Below, piece by piece: positions 8,613-17,952 of a stretch of 64,000 nt of DNA. Position numbers and translations under genes: made by a program. The DNA comes from CADCTM01 sp049671305. GTDB lineage: Bacteria; Cyanobacteriota; Cyanobacteriia; Cyanobacteriales; Coleofasciculaceae. The stretch spans positions 1 through 64,000 of the forward strand of contig JBATUR010000039.1 of NCBI GenBank assembly GCA_049671305.1. The letters are read 5' to 3'. The notes beneath the pieces were generated by a model. The model searched no databases. It was given only the letters and a program-made list of their open reading frames with translations, and was not told the DNA's origin. Every line of letters begins with the position of its first letter. Position 1 is the stretch's first letter.

Positions 8613-9131
8613 ATGAATATCCTCCAGCTATTTTTTACAATTAAGTTTATGTTTTTCCACACTAATACTTTCAGTTTTGGGAAATTTGTTAATTTTTTTT
8701 AAGATAAAATCGCTCGTGATTGTGAGTTGAGCCAATATTTTTTGCTGAGGGCAGCAACATTTAAAAAAATTTAGCTAACTAATCTTAGCTAGTGTGCTAA
8801 CAGGCTCTGATTCGTTTTTCATAGAATTATTTAATCGAAAACCCAGAAAGATTTGAATAATATTATTGCCAATTGGTACAACCTAAAAGTTTGGTAGAGC
8901 GAACACGCACTCCTATGTACTATCATCATATAGGTCAACCGTGGAGACAACCGGAGCTTTGTCTCCCATGCCACAAGGGCAGTGCTAGAAGTAAAGATGT
9001 TTACTGGTTGCAAAACTAGGATACCACAAGGGGTCTAATCACTTCTAAAAACGCCCTCAAGCATTGCCTCGGTTGCATTCTGACCCCGCTGACTCAAAAA
9101 ATTCTCACGTTATTCTGAAACAGAAGCCTCA
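8613..9131. other. Divergent promoter region, asd / tig, 519 nt
   Basis: It must hold the promoters of both asd (minus) and tig (plus). A hairpin GGAGACAA (8943-8950) / TTGTCTCC (8959-8966) lies about 170 nt before tig and could sit in its leader. A 60-codon minus-strand frame here has no recognisable protein character. Confidence 0.5.
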
Positions 9132-10553
9132 ATGAAAGTTACTCAGGAAAAACTGCCTCATAGCCAGCTCGGTCTAGAAATTGAAATTCCCGCCGAAACG
9201 ACCAAAAAAGTCTATGAAAAAGTGGTGCAAAACCTCGCCCGGAGCGCCAACATTCCTGGGTTTCGCAAGGGAAAGGTGCCGCGTCAGATTTTGCTCCAGC
9301 AAATGGGACCCAAACGTATTAAAGAAGCGGCTCTCGAAGATTTAGTACAAGATAGTTTAAAACAAGCAATCAGCCAAGAAGCGATCGAGGCATTGGGCAA
9401 CTATCAGTTACTTTCTACTTATGAAGAATTAACAAATCAGTTCCGCCCAGGAGAAGTCCTCACCTTCAAAGCCTCGGTTGATGTACCGCCAGAAGTAAAT
9501 TTAGGTGAATATAAGGGCTTGAGTGTCCAAGCAGAAGAAACCCAAGCTGATCCAGAAGCAGTCGATAAGTTTTTGGAAGAGCGACGTGTAGAGCAAGCGA
9601 CTTTAGTTCCTGTAGAATCACGTCCAGCTCAAATGGGTGACGTGGCTGTTGTTGATTACACTGGCAAATTTGCTGACGAGGAAGCTACAGAAATTTCGGG
9701 TGCCCAGGCGACAGATTTTCAAATCGAATTAGAGTCAGGACAGTTTTTAGAAGACATTGTTCAGGGTATTGTAGGGATGACGACTGGGGAAACCAAAGAA
9801 GTCTCAGTGCAGTTTCCAGAAGATTATCCGCGAGAAGATTTGTCAGGAAAGTCGGCAATGTTTACGATTACTGTCAAAGAACTCAAAGAAAAAGAACTGC
9901 CGCCTCTTGATGATGACTTTGCTCAAGAAGTCAGTGAACAAGAGACTATGACTGAGTTACGGGAATTTTTGACTAAGCAATTTCAAGAAAAAGCCGAAAA
10001 AGAAACGATCGCCAGCAAAGAAGATGCTTTATTAGCAGCCCTTACCGACAAAATTGAGATAGATTTACCCGAAACCATGATTGATCGGGAAGTTGAGACA
10101 ATTTTGACCCAAACCGCCATGCAAATGGAAAGTTATGGTATGGATGTCCGTAAGCTGTTTAATGCTGAAACTATTCCCAAGCTCAAAGAAAACGCTCGTC
10201 CTGATGCTATTGGGCGCTTGCAACAATCTTTGGCACTTCAAGAAATTGCCAAACGAGAATCAATTACGGTAGAAAAAGAAGAGCTTGATGCCAAAATTAA
10301 AGAAGTGCTTGAGCAGTTGGCAGGGCAGGAAGTTGATCAAGGGCGAGTACGAGAAGTTGTGGAGTCCGATTTGCTCAAAGAAAAAGCTTTAAGATGGCTA
10401 GAAGAGCAAGGCACAGTTGAACTGGTTCCCAAAGGCTCTTTAACCCCAGCAGAAGACGGCGCTGAGGTTGGAGAAGAAACAGATGCAGATGATGCGCCTG
10501 ATGCCTCTAGCCAAACTATTGACGTTGCTGCTGAACCTTCAACAGAAGAATAA
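9132..10553 (+). CDS. tig: Trigger factor
   Basis: 473 aa. Ribosome-bound chaperone with peptidyl-prolyl isomerase activity. The N-terminal ribosome-binding domain carries the signature GFRKGKVPRQ (about 39-48), followed by an FKBP-type PPIase domain (about 160-245, DVAVVDYTGKF) and a long helical C-terminal chaperone domain. The last 35 residues are strongly acidic (AEDGAEVGEETDADDA), as in other cyanobacterial forms. There is no clear ribosome site. It lies 250 nt upstream of clpP, linking folding and degradation of new chains as in many bacteria. Confidence 0.97.
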   Translation: MKVTQEKLPHSQLGLEIEIPAETTKKVYEKVVQNLARSANIPGFRKGKVPRQILLQQMGPKRIKEAALEDLVQDSLKQAISQEAIEALGNYQLLSTYEELTNQFRPGEVLTFKASVDVPPEVNLGEYKGLSVQAEETQADPEAVDKFLEERRVEQATLVPVESRPAQMGDVAVVDYTGKFADEEATEISGAQATDFQIELESGQFLEDIVQGIVGMTTGETKEVSVQFPEDYPREDLSGKSAMFTITVKELKEKELPPLDDDFAQEVSEQETMTELREFLTKQFQEKAEKETIASKEDALLAALTDKIEIDLPETMIDREVETILTQTAMQMESYGMDVRKLFNAETIPKLKENARPDAIGRLQQSLALQEIAKRESITVEKEELDAKIKEVLEQLAGQEVDQGRVREVVESDLLKEKALRWLEEQGTVELVPKGSLTPAEDGAEVGEETDADDAPDASSQTIDVAAEPSTEE

Positions 10554-10803
10554 TTGGCAGGCTTTTTAACTAACGCCAAACCAGAAGCGATCGCTGATGC
10601 CTTCCTAACCAGTCAACCGCCCGATGGTTTTATACCGTGATTACCCACCTAACAGGTAAGTCCACTTGTGGTTAAGGCATAATGGTTTCTAGAAGCCTAG
10701 TTAGTGCCGGACAACTCAAGTACCCTTCTCAAGCCGTTAAAAAATCTTTCTCTGGTTCGGTCATACAGCACCCTGTTAAAAAAGATGCATTAACGTTGAA
10801 ATT

Positions 10804-11493
10804 ATGCTGCAATCCCAGTTTCTTAATCACCAAATTACAAGCCTAAGTTCCTCAGAAATTCTCAACACCAGCCCTCGTAACGTCGTACCGATGGTGGTAG
10901 AGCAGTCTGGTGTAGGGGAACGGGCATTTGATATTTACTCACGGCTGCTTCGAGACAGGATCATCTTTCTTGGCACACAAGTAGATGATACAATCGCCGA
11001 CTCAATCGTGGCTCAATTGCTATTTCTGCAAGCTGAAGACCCAGAAAAAGATATTCAACTATATATCAATTCGCCAGGGGGTTCAATCTATGCCGGTATG
11101 GCGATTTATGACACGATGCAGCAAATATCCCCGGATGTTGTTACCATATGCTATGGTTTAGCCGCCAGTATGGGAGCCTTCCTCCTCGCAGGTGGAGCAG
11201 CCGGAAAACGCATGGCACTGCCGAGTTCTCGGATTATGATTCACCAACCCCTAGGTGGTGCTCAAGGGCAGGCAATTGACATTGAAATTCAAGCAAAAGA
11301 AATTCTTTACCTCAAGCAAACACTCAACGAGTTGTTAGCTCACCACACAGGTCAAACACTAGACAAAATTCAAGCAGATACTGAGCGCGACTTTTTTATG
11401 TCAGCCGCTCAATCTAAAGATTATGGTTTGATTGATCAAGTCATCACCCGGCAGAGCCTCAAGAGTGAAGCTGCTGTTAGTCCTATTAAATAA
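10804..11493 (+). CDS. clpP: ATP-dependent Clp protease proteolytic subunit
   Basis: 229 aa. Serine peptidase subunit of the ClpXP/ClpCP barrel. The triad is visible as Ser122 (ASMGAF), His147 (MIHQPL) and Asp196 (ERDFFMS), with the conserved PGGSIYAGMAIYDTMQ stretch. The N-terminus is about 20-29 residues longer than the mature core; the later Met30 (MVVEQSG) is a possible alternative start, and neither has a good ribosome site. clpX follows after 9 nt, so the two are cotranscribed. Cyanobacteria have several ClpP paralogs; the clpX partner points to the ClpP2 type. Confidence 0.96.
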   Translation: MLQSQFLNHQITSLSSSEILNTSPRNVVPMVVEQSGVGERAFDIYSRLLRDRIIFLGTQVDDTIADSIVAQLLFLQAEDPEKDIQLYINSPGGSIYAGMAIYDTMQQISPDVVTICYGLAASMGAFLLAGGAAGKRMALPSSRIMIHQPLGGAQGQAIDIEIQAKEILYLKQTLNELLAHHTGQTLDKIQADTERDFFMSAAQSKDYGLIDQVITRQSLKSEAAVSPIK

Positions 11494-11502
11494 GAGGCAG
11501 GT

Positions 11503-12843
11503 ATGTCTAAATACGACTCCCATCTCAAATGTTCGTTTTGCGGCAAATCTCAAGAACAGGTACGCAAGCTAATTGCCGGACCCGGTGTCTATATCTGTGA
11601 CGAGTGTGTTGATCTTTGTAACGAAATTTTAGATGAGGAGTTGCTAGACTCTGGGACGCCGGTACCACAACCAGTCGCACCTAAAGAACCGCCGCAAAAA
11701 CGCCGTGCTCGTGCTTCGTCGGGTTTGTCTTTGACTCAAATACCCAAACCTAGAGAGCTGAAAAAGCATCTAGATGAACACGTAATTGGTCAAGACGAAG
11801 CCAAAAAAGTCCTGGCAGTGGCAGTTTATAACCACTACAAGCGCTTAAGCTTTGTGCAAAGCGGCAACAGTAAGCCGGTTACTGAGGATGGCGTAGAACT
11901 GCAAAAGTCTAACATCCTACTGATGGGTCCGACTGGTTGTGGCAAAACTCTCTTGGCGCAAACCCTGGCAACAGTTTTGGATGTGCCATTTGCTGTTGCC
12001 GATGCGACAACACTAACCGAGGCGGGTTATGTTGGCGAAGATGTCGAAAATATTTTACTGCGACTGCTGCAAGTTGCCGACCTTGATGTAGAAGAAGCTC
12101 AACGGGGAATTATCTACATTGATGAAATTGACAAAATTGCCCGTAAAAGTGAAAATCCTTCCATAACAAGAGATGTTTCAGGGGAAGGCGTTCAACAAGC
12201 GCTGCTGAAGATGTTAGAGGGTACAGTTGCTAATGTGCCGCCACAAGGTGGACGCAAGCACCCCTATCAAGACTGTATTCAAATTGACACCAGCAACATT
12301 TTATTTATTTGCGGCGGGGCGTTTGTTGGTTTGGATAAAGTAGTTGAGCAACGCATGGGTAAACGCTCAATTGGTTTTATTCAGTCAGGAGAAAGCCAGT
12401 CCAAAGAAAAACGTAGCGCTGATGTACTGCGGCATTTAGAGCCAGATGATTTGGTAAAATTTGGCATGATTCCAGAGTTTATCGGACGTGTACCAATGGT
12501 AGCAGTGGTTGATCCATTGGATGAAGAAACACTGATGTCAATTTTAACTGAACCGCGAAATGCTTTAGTTAAGCAGTATCAAAAGCTGTTGAAGATGGAC
12601 AGCGTACAGTTAGAGTTTAAGCCAGATGCCATCCGAGCGATCGCACAAGAAGCTTACCGCCGCAAAACTGGAGCAAGGGCATTGCGGGGTATTGTGGAAG
12701 AATTAATGCTTGATGTCATGTACGAATTACCATCACGTAAAGACGTGACTCGTTGCGCCGTGACACGAGAAATGGTAGAAAAGCGATCGACTGCAGAATT
12801 GTTAGTCCATCCTTCTTCTTTACCAAAACCAGAATCAGCTTAA
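11503..12843 (+). CDS. clpX: ATP-dependent Clp protease ATP-binding subunit ClpX
   Basis: 446 aa. AAA+ unfoldase that feeds substrates to ClpP. The N-terminal zinc-binding domain has Cys10, Cys13, Cys32 and Cys35 (CSFCGK ... CDEC). Walker A is GPTGCGKT and Walker B IIYIDEIDK. The conserved pore-loop and sensor regions follow (EGVQQALLKMLEG, IPEFIGRVP, RKTGARALRGI). It starts 9 nt after clpP with AAGAGGCAGGT just upstream. Confidence 0.98.
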   Translation: MSKYDSHLKCSFCGKSQEQVRKLIAGPGVYICDECVDLCNEILDEELLDSGTPVPQPVAPKEPPQKRRARASSGLSLTQIPKPRELKKHLDEHVIGQDEAKKVLAVAVYNHYKRLSFVQSGNSKPVTEDGVELQKSNILLMGPTGCGKTLLAQTLATVLDVPFAVADATTLTEAGYVGEDVENILLRLLQVADLDVEEAQRGIIYIDEIDKIARKSENPSITRDVSGEGVQQALLKMLEGTVANVPPQGGRKHPYQDCIQIDTSNILFICGGAFVGLDKVVEQRMGKRSIGFIQSGESQSKEKRSADVLRHLEPDDLVKFGMIPEFIGRVPMVAVVDPLDEETLMSILTEPRNALVKQYQKLLKMDSVQLEFKPDAIRAIAQEAYRRKTGARALRGIVEELMLDVMYELPSRKDVTRCAVTREMVEKRSTAELLVHPSSLPKPESA

Positions 12844-12890
12844 TTGTTATTTGAGATGAAGAGTTTTTAAGAAAGGGCAAAGGGTGCAAA

Positions 12891-13733
12891 ATGCCTCTAC
12901 TCAATATTCGCGGCGTCGAGCATCATTATCAATGGATACGCCAACCAAAAACAGAGGTAAACAAACCTATAATGGTTTTCGTCCACGGATGGGGTGGATC
13001 AGCTCGTTATTGGGAAAGTACAGCCAATGCTCTATCAGAAACATTTGACTGCTTATTATACGATTTACGAGGTTTTGGTCGCTCAAAATTACCCCAAGAA
13101 TCGCTAGATTTGCTGTATGAAATGGAAGATTATGCCGAAGATTTGGCGGCATTATTAGACGCACTGAAACTGGAGAAAGTTTACATTAATGCTCATTCAC
13201 TCGGAGCATCTGCCGCGACAATTTTCCTAAATCTTTATCCAGAAAGAGTTGAACGAGCAATTTTAACTTGTAGTGGTATTTTTGAATATGAAGCGCTTTC
13301 TTTTGCTGCCTTCCACAAAATAGGCGGTTATGTTGTTAAGTTTCGTCCTCGTTGGTTCTTGCAGGTGCCTTTTGCTGGTTCTATGTTTATGGCGCGATTC
13401 TTACATCGTCCCCTACCTACAGCGGTGAGTCGGGCTTTTTTGGAAGATTACATCGAGGCAGATTATAGCGCGGCATTGGGGACAATGCTAACAGCGGTTA
13501 GTAAGTATGCCGCTGAAATTATGCCGGGAGAATTTACTAAATTAAAAGTACCAACTTTATTAATTTCTGGTCAATACGACCAAATTATCCCACCAAAATT
13601 AGGGCGACGTGCTGCACAGTTAAGTGAAAAAATCGAGTATTTTGAAATTCCTGATACAGCTCACTTTCCGATGTTAGAAAAGCCGGATGTTTATTTGGAG
13701 AAAGTAGAGGAGTTTTTGGGTATCAATGAATAG
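12891..13733 (+). CDS. Alpha/beta hydrolase
   Basis: 280 aa. Alpha/beta-hydrolase fold: oxyanion region VHGWGGSARYWES (31-43), nucleophile Ser103 in AHSLGA (Ala in the first Gly place of GxSxG), acid in LISGQYDQIIPP and His in DTAHFPMLEKP. A cap region of about 60 residues (140-200) is rich in aromatic and basic residues. There is no signal peptide. The substrate cannot be told from sequence. The ATG has AAAGGGTGCAAA upstream and lies 47 nt after clpX, so it may be read through from clpX. Confidence 0.88.
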   Translation: MPLLNIRGVEHHYQWIRQPKTEVNKPIMVFVHGWGGSARYWESTANALSETFDCLLYDLRGFGRSKLPQESLDLLYEMEDYAEDLAALLDALKLEKVYINAHSLGASAATIFLNLYPERVERAILTCSGIFEYEALSFAAFHKIGGYVVKFRPRWFLQVPFAGSMFMARFLHRPLPTAVSRAFLEDYIEADYSAALGTMLTAVSKYAAEIMPGEFTKLKVPTLLISGQYDQIIPPKLGRRAAQLSEKIEYFEIPDTAHFPMLEKPDVYLEKVEEFLGINE

Positions 13734-13803
13734 TTGAAAGTTGGTAGCAGATCAATACCGCTTAATCTGTGATAACGGCAATTAGTAATAGAAGGCAATA
13801 GTC

Positions 13804-13834
13804 AAAAAAAACCCTAGCCCGTATGAGCTAGGGT
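13804..13834 (-). terminator. Rho-independent terminator, minus strand
   Basis: On the minus strand ACCCTAGC pairs with GCTAGGGT across an 8-nt loop and is followed by seven or eight T. It ends transcripts of the 63-aa gene at 14062-14253 and faces the convergent hydrolase. The remaining 13835-14061 shows nothing else. Confidence 0.85.
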
Positions 13835-14061
13835 AATTATCAGGGTGCATCTACTAATTCTTTATTCCGTAGTAGATTAGCCCGTTTCCGGATAATTTTG
13901 ATATTAGAGCCAAAGATTGCCAAACGAAGCAAAGATATTTAGTGAGCAGGCTTTTCAAGCGATCGCACATCTACAAATTCATTCTAGCTGATTGGCATCC
14001 AGACGCCCCCTCAACACCTGTTAGGCGTAGCATTTGAGGTGGCATACAAACAAACTAATCT

Positions 14062-14253
14062 TTAACCTTTCAAAGCCTTAGTAAAGTTCTTGCGATAAGA
14101 AGGATTAGCAACAATCAAAGCGGGCCACAATAATGACAAAGCAATTCGATTAGGCAAATTGCGATTAAAGTTAGTCCGCTCAAAACCCTTCCAGAACCTC
14201 CAAGCCCCGTATCCATAAAGACCCACTAAACCAAAGACAAGCAACTTAATCAT
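14062..14253 (-). CDS. Small membrane-associated protein, 63 aa
   Basis: 63 aa. Residues 1-18 form a hydrophobic segment (MIKLLVFGLVGLYGYGAW), followed by a basic/aromatic stretch RFWKGFERTNFNRNLPN and a C-terminal half with ALSLLWPALIVANPSYRKNF. The pattern is typical of small conserved cyanobacterial proteins of unknown function. The ATG is preceded by AGGGG 8 nt upstream. A strong terminator at 13804-13834 supports a real transcription unit. Confidence 0.75.
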   Translation of the reverse strand: MIKLLVFGLVGLYGYGAWRFWKGFERTNFNRNLPNRIALSLLWPALIVANPSYRKNFTKALKG

Positions 14254-14729
14254 TCAATCAACCCCTAAGAAAATTGACTCAGTTAATCTTATCTACAAAG
14301 AGCGAAAGTTAATTTTCGCATCAATCGCAAAACTAGATTCCTTTCCTTTCGCGATCCTTACCACAGAAAGTATAGCCAAACACTTTCTTCATATTAAAGC
14401 TTGACACAATTGATTCCAACGGCAGGTCAAAGTAGCATTAGATTTAGTTCTAGTCTATCGGTTGCTCAGGTATTGCGTCACTTTCCTTGCTCACTACTTC
14501 CCAAATTTCTGCCTAACCTCGGTTCTCTTGAGCCTTAAACTAAATACGGCGGACTAGATGAGAGGTTTGCCAGGAGTTAAAACAAACGGCTATCTCATTT
14601 TTTGTCAAAGAAAGTCGAGCCTTGTGGAGGATTTCCCAAGTTTTACCATCATAAGAGACTATTAAAGATAGGTTACGAAACGTAAATCCTTAAGATACAA
14701 ATCGTGAATTATACAAATAGGAGGACTAT
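14254..14729. other. Divergent intergenic region, 476 nt
   Basis: It serves the 63-aa gene (minus) and the GDP-mannose pyrophosphorylase fusion (plus). TTGACA at 14402-14407 is a possible -35 box, but I see no matching -10 box at 16-18 nt. Nothing else is recognised. Confidence 0.4.
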
Positions 14730-17270
14730 ATGCGAGCAGTGCTGATGGCAGGCGGTTCGGGAACACGTCTGAGACCGCTGACCTGCGATCTTCCCAAACC
14801 GATGGTTCCCATACTAAACCGACCGATCGCTGAACATATCATCAATTTGCTCAAGCGGCATAACATTACAGAAGTAGTGGCAACCCTGCACTATCTTCCC
14901 GATGTTATGCGAGATTACTTCCAAGACGGCAGCGACTTTGGTGTACAAATGACCTACGCCGTCGAAGAAGACCAGCCGTTAGGTACTGCAGGCTGTGTGA
15001 AAAATATTGCCGAATTACTAGATGAAACATTTTTAGTAATTAGTGGCGATAGCATCACCGACTTTGATTTAACTGCAGCCATTGAATATCACAAACGCCA
15101 TAAATCAAAAGCCACATTGATTTTAACCCGCGTCCCTAATCCTGTTGAGTTTGGGGTGGTGATTACCGATGAGCAAATGCGTATCCGCAGGTTTTTAGAG
15201 AAACCCTCTGCCAGTGAGATTTTTTCCGATACCGTCAACACTGGAACTTACATTCTGGAACCATCTGTCCTAGAATACTTGCCAGTCAATGAGGAATCTG
15301 ACTTTTCTAAAGACTTATTCCCCTTACTGCTAGAAAAAGACGAACCCATGTATGGCTATATTGCCGATGGCTATTGGTGTGATGTCGGACATTTGGACGC
15401 TTATCGCGAAGCCCAATATGACGGCTTACAAAAAGCTGTGGAATTGGACTATGCCTATGAAGAGCAGAAACCTGGTATCTGGATCGGTCAAAACACATTC
15501 ATCGAACCCAGTGCCAAAATTGAAGCACCAGCAATTATTGGTAGCAACTGCCGCATTGGACAACGAGTCCACATCGAAGCAGGTACAGTCATTGGCGATA
15601 ATGTCACCGTCGGTGCTGACGCTGACCTGAAGCGACCAATACTTTGGAATGGTGCAATTATTGGCGAAGAAGTTCACCTGCGCGCCTGTGTGATTTGCCG
15701 AGGCACTAGGGTAGACCGTCGTGCTCATGTTTTGGAAGGCGCGGTAGTTGGTCCTTTGTGCACAGTTGGCGAAGAAGCACAAGTCAGTCCTGGTGTGCGA
15801 GTGTGGCCCAGCAAGAAAATTGAATCTGGCGCAACGCTAAATATTAACTTGATTTGGGGGCATACAGCTCAAAGAAATCTCTTTGGTCAACGTGGCGTCC
15901 AAGGTTTGGCAAATATTGACATTACCCCAGAATTTGCCGTTAAGTTAGGCGCTGCTTATGGTTCGACTTTAAAACCGGGCTCAATAGTAGCGATATCTCG
16001 CGATCAACGTAGTATCTCACGCATGGCGTCGCGGGCATTAATTGCCGGCTTGATGTCGGTGGGAGTTAATGTGCAAAACCTGGAAGCAACGGCAATTCCC
16101 ATTACACGCATGGTGATCCCGACGATGGCAGTTGCGGGCGGACTTCATGTGCGGGTGCATCCAGACCGAGCGGATTCGTTGCTGATTGAGATTTTTGACT
16201 CTAAGGGGATTAATATCTCCAAGGGGCAGGAGAAGAAGATTGAGGGTGCTTATTCTAAGGAGGATTTAAGGCGATCGCAAATTCACGAAATTGGCAACGT
16301 TGGCTATCCAAGTCAAGTACTAGATGTTTACAGTACGGGCTTTGAGAAAAATATTAACATCGAAGCAATTCGTCACAGCAGCTCAAAAGTTGTCATTGAC
16401 TACGCTTACTCGGTTTCGGGTGCGGTGTTGCCAATTTTGCTGGCGAAATTTGGTTGTGATGCGGTAGTGCTTAATGCCAGTTTAAATCCGATGGCATTTT
16501 CTTCACCAGAACGTGAGGGACTGCTAACTCAGTTAGGTCATGTCGTTGAGGCACTAAGAGCCAATTTTGGCGTACAGGTGTCGGCAAATGGTGAACAACT
16601 GATTTTAGTCGATGAGTCAGGCATCCCGATTCGAGGTGAATTACTTACTGCCTTGATGGTGAGTATAATGCTGACAGCTTATCCCAGAAGCACCGTCGTC
16701 GTGCCTGTTCATGCTTCAAGTGCGGTGGAACGCATTGCCCGACTTCATGATGGCAAGGTGATTCGTACAAAGGCAAATCCAACGGCATTGATGGAGGCAT
16801 CCCAGACAAATCAGAATGTGGTGTTGGGAGGTAGTGGCGATATGGGCTTTATTTTTCCACAGTTGCATCCCGGCTTTGATGCGATGTTTTGTATCGCTAA
16901 GATGATTGAGATGCTGACGGTACAAGAGCGATCGCTTGCTTCAATTCGTACTGAACTGCCTCGCGTTACACACAAAATCTACACAGTCCGCTGTCCGTGG
17001 ACGGTGAAGGGTTCTTTAATGCGTCATTTGGTCGAAACTCACCCAAGTGAGAATCTAGAGTTGATTGATGGCGTTAAAATTGTTAACCCACACAATGACA
17101 GTTGGTTGTTGATTTTACCTGATGCTGGTGAGCCTTTGGTACATATCTATGCCAACAGTGATGACCGGGAGTGGGTGGATGAAAACCTGCGTAAGTATCG
17201 TGCCTATGTCCAGGACTTTGTAGAACAAGATCCTGGTACAGAAGCAGCCAAAGCGGAAGCTGTGATCTAA
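14730..17270 (+). CDS. Mannose-1-phosphate guanylyltransferase / degenerate phosphomannomutase fusion
   Basis: 846 aa. Residues 1-235 are a sugar-nucleotide pyrophosphorylase (GGSGTRLRPLT at 8-18, LPKPMVP, FLEKP, YWCDVGH). Residues 250-375 are left-handed beta-helix hexapeptide repeats (IGSNCRIGQ, IGDNVTVGA). Residues 390-840 have the phosphohexomutase layout, but its catalytic signatures are gone. The place of the phosphoserine loop TASHNP reads HVRVHPDRADS (473-483), the DGDxDR metal loop reads SANGEQL (618-624), and the GExSGH sugar loop reads GGSGDMG (700-706). I infer an active nucleotidyltransferase (GDP-mannose or a related sugar, for glycans) with a non-catalytic mutase half, perhaps regulatory. 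AGGAGG lies 5 nt before the ATG. It stands alone. Confidence 0.88.
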   Translation: MRAVLMAGGSGTRLRPLTCDLPKPMVPILNRPIAEHIINLLKRHNITEVVATLHYLPDVMRDYFQDGSDFGVQMTYAVEEDQPLGTAGCVKNIAELLDETFLVISGDSITDFDLTAAIEYHKRHKSKATLILTRVPNPVEFGVVITDEQMRIRRFLEKPSASEIFSDTVNTGTYILEPSVLEYLPVNEESDFSKDLFPLLLEKDEPMYGYIADGYWCDVGHLDAYREAQYDGLQKAVELDYAYEEQKPGIWIGQNTFIEPSAKIEAPAIIGSNCRIGQRVHIEAGTVIGDNVTVGADADLKRPILWNGAIIGEEVHLRACVICRGTRVDRRAHVLEGAVVGPLCTVGEEAQVSPGVRVWPSKKIESGATLNINLIWGHTAQRNLFGQRGVQGLANIDITPEFAVKLGAAYGSTLKPGSIVAISRDQRSISRMASRALIAGLMSVGVNVQNLEATAIPITRMVIPTMAVAGGLHVRVHPDRADSLLIEIFDSKGINISKGQEKKIEGAYSKEDLRRSQIHEIGNVGYPSQVLDVYSTGFEKNINIEAIRHSSSKVVIDYAYSVSGAVLPILLAKFGCDAVVLNASLNPMAFSSPEREGLLTQLGHVVEALRANFGVQVSANGEQLILVDESGIPIRGELLTALMVSIMLTAYPRSTVVVPVHASSAVERIARLHDGKVIRTKANPTALMEASQTNQNVVLGGSGDMGFIFPQLHPGFDAMFCIAKMIEMLTVQERSLASIRTELPRVTHKIYTVRCPWTVKGSLMRHLVETHPSENLELIDGVKIVNPHNDSWLLILPDAGEPLVHIYANSDDREWVDENLRKYRAYVQDFVEQDPGTEAAKAEAVI

Positions 17271-17388
17271 GATTAAGGGCATCCTGTCACGATTTTAGCG
17301 GCAGGATGTACCAATTATGCTGGTTTAAACAGGTAATGGTACAATTGTTCTATGATATGGATGCTGAACGCCCAAGGTTACTTGAACC

Positions 17389-17952
17389 ATGAATAGCTGT
17401 ATCTTAATGGCAGAGATTATTCAAGATCCAGAACTCCGCTATACGTCTGATAATCAAACTCCTCTTGCCCAGATGCTGGTTCAGTTTCCAGGTCAAAGGG
17501 CGGATGATCCTGTAACGACGTTAAAGGTAGTAGGTAGGGGAAATTTTGCTACGGAAATTAAGGAAAATTATCGAGTAGGCGATCGCGTAGTTATCGAAGG
17601 TCGCTTGGGCATGAATACTATTGACCGACAAGAAGGGTTTAAAGAAAAACGCGCCGAGTTAACTGCTTCCAGAATTTATAGACTGGGTGCAGATACCAGC
17701 TTTGAACCCCATATTGCCACACCAGCCACGAGTAATAGTAGTTATGAGGCAACCCCGGCACCGGCACCGGCACCAAAATCAAATAATGTGGTGGTGCCAA
17801 TGCGTTCTAAAGGACGTGGGGCAGCAGTTGAAACTAATGATCAAGATAAAGATTATGCTTTTTCTGGTGCTGAGTCAACTTTTGAGCCAACAATAGTCCC
17901 ATCTTCTAGTTCTAGCAACCAGGATCAAAATTTGGATGATATTCCTTTTTAA
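17389..17952 (+). CDS. ssb: Single-stranded DNA-binding protein
   Basis: 187 aa. The N-terminal OB-fold (about 1-105) has MNSCILMAEIIQDPELRYT, LKVVGRGNFA and GDRVVIEGRLGMNT. A linker rich in Pro/Ala/Ser follows (a short PAPAPAP tract). The acidic tip NLDDIPF is the usual docking tail for recombination and replication partners. The OB-fold is divergent, and the tail shows it is a true SSB rather than a PriB-like protein. No clear ribosome site precedes the ATG. It begins 118 nt after the preceding gene. Confidence 0.88.
   Translation: MNSCILMAEIIQDPELRYTSDNQTPLAQMLVQFPGQRADDPVTTLKVVGRGNFATEIKENYRVGDRVVIEGRLGMNTIDRQEGFKEKRAELTASRIYRLGADTSFEPHIATPATSNSSYEATPAPAPAPKSNNVVVPMRSKGRGAAVETNDQDKDYAFSGAESTFEPTIVPSSSSSNQDQNLDDIPF

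Noticed and set aside
8831..9013. 60-codon minus-strand frame in the asd/tig gap
   Set aside because: No ribosome site, no family likeness, and it lies in a divergent promoter region.
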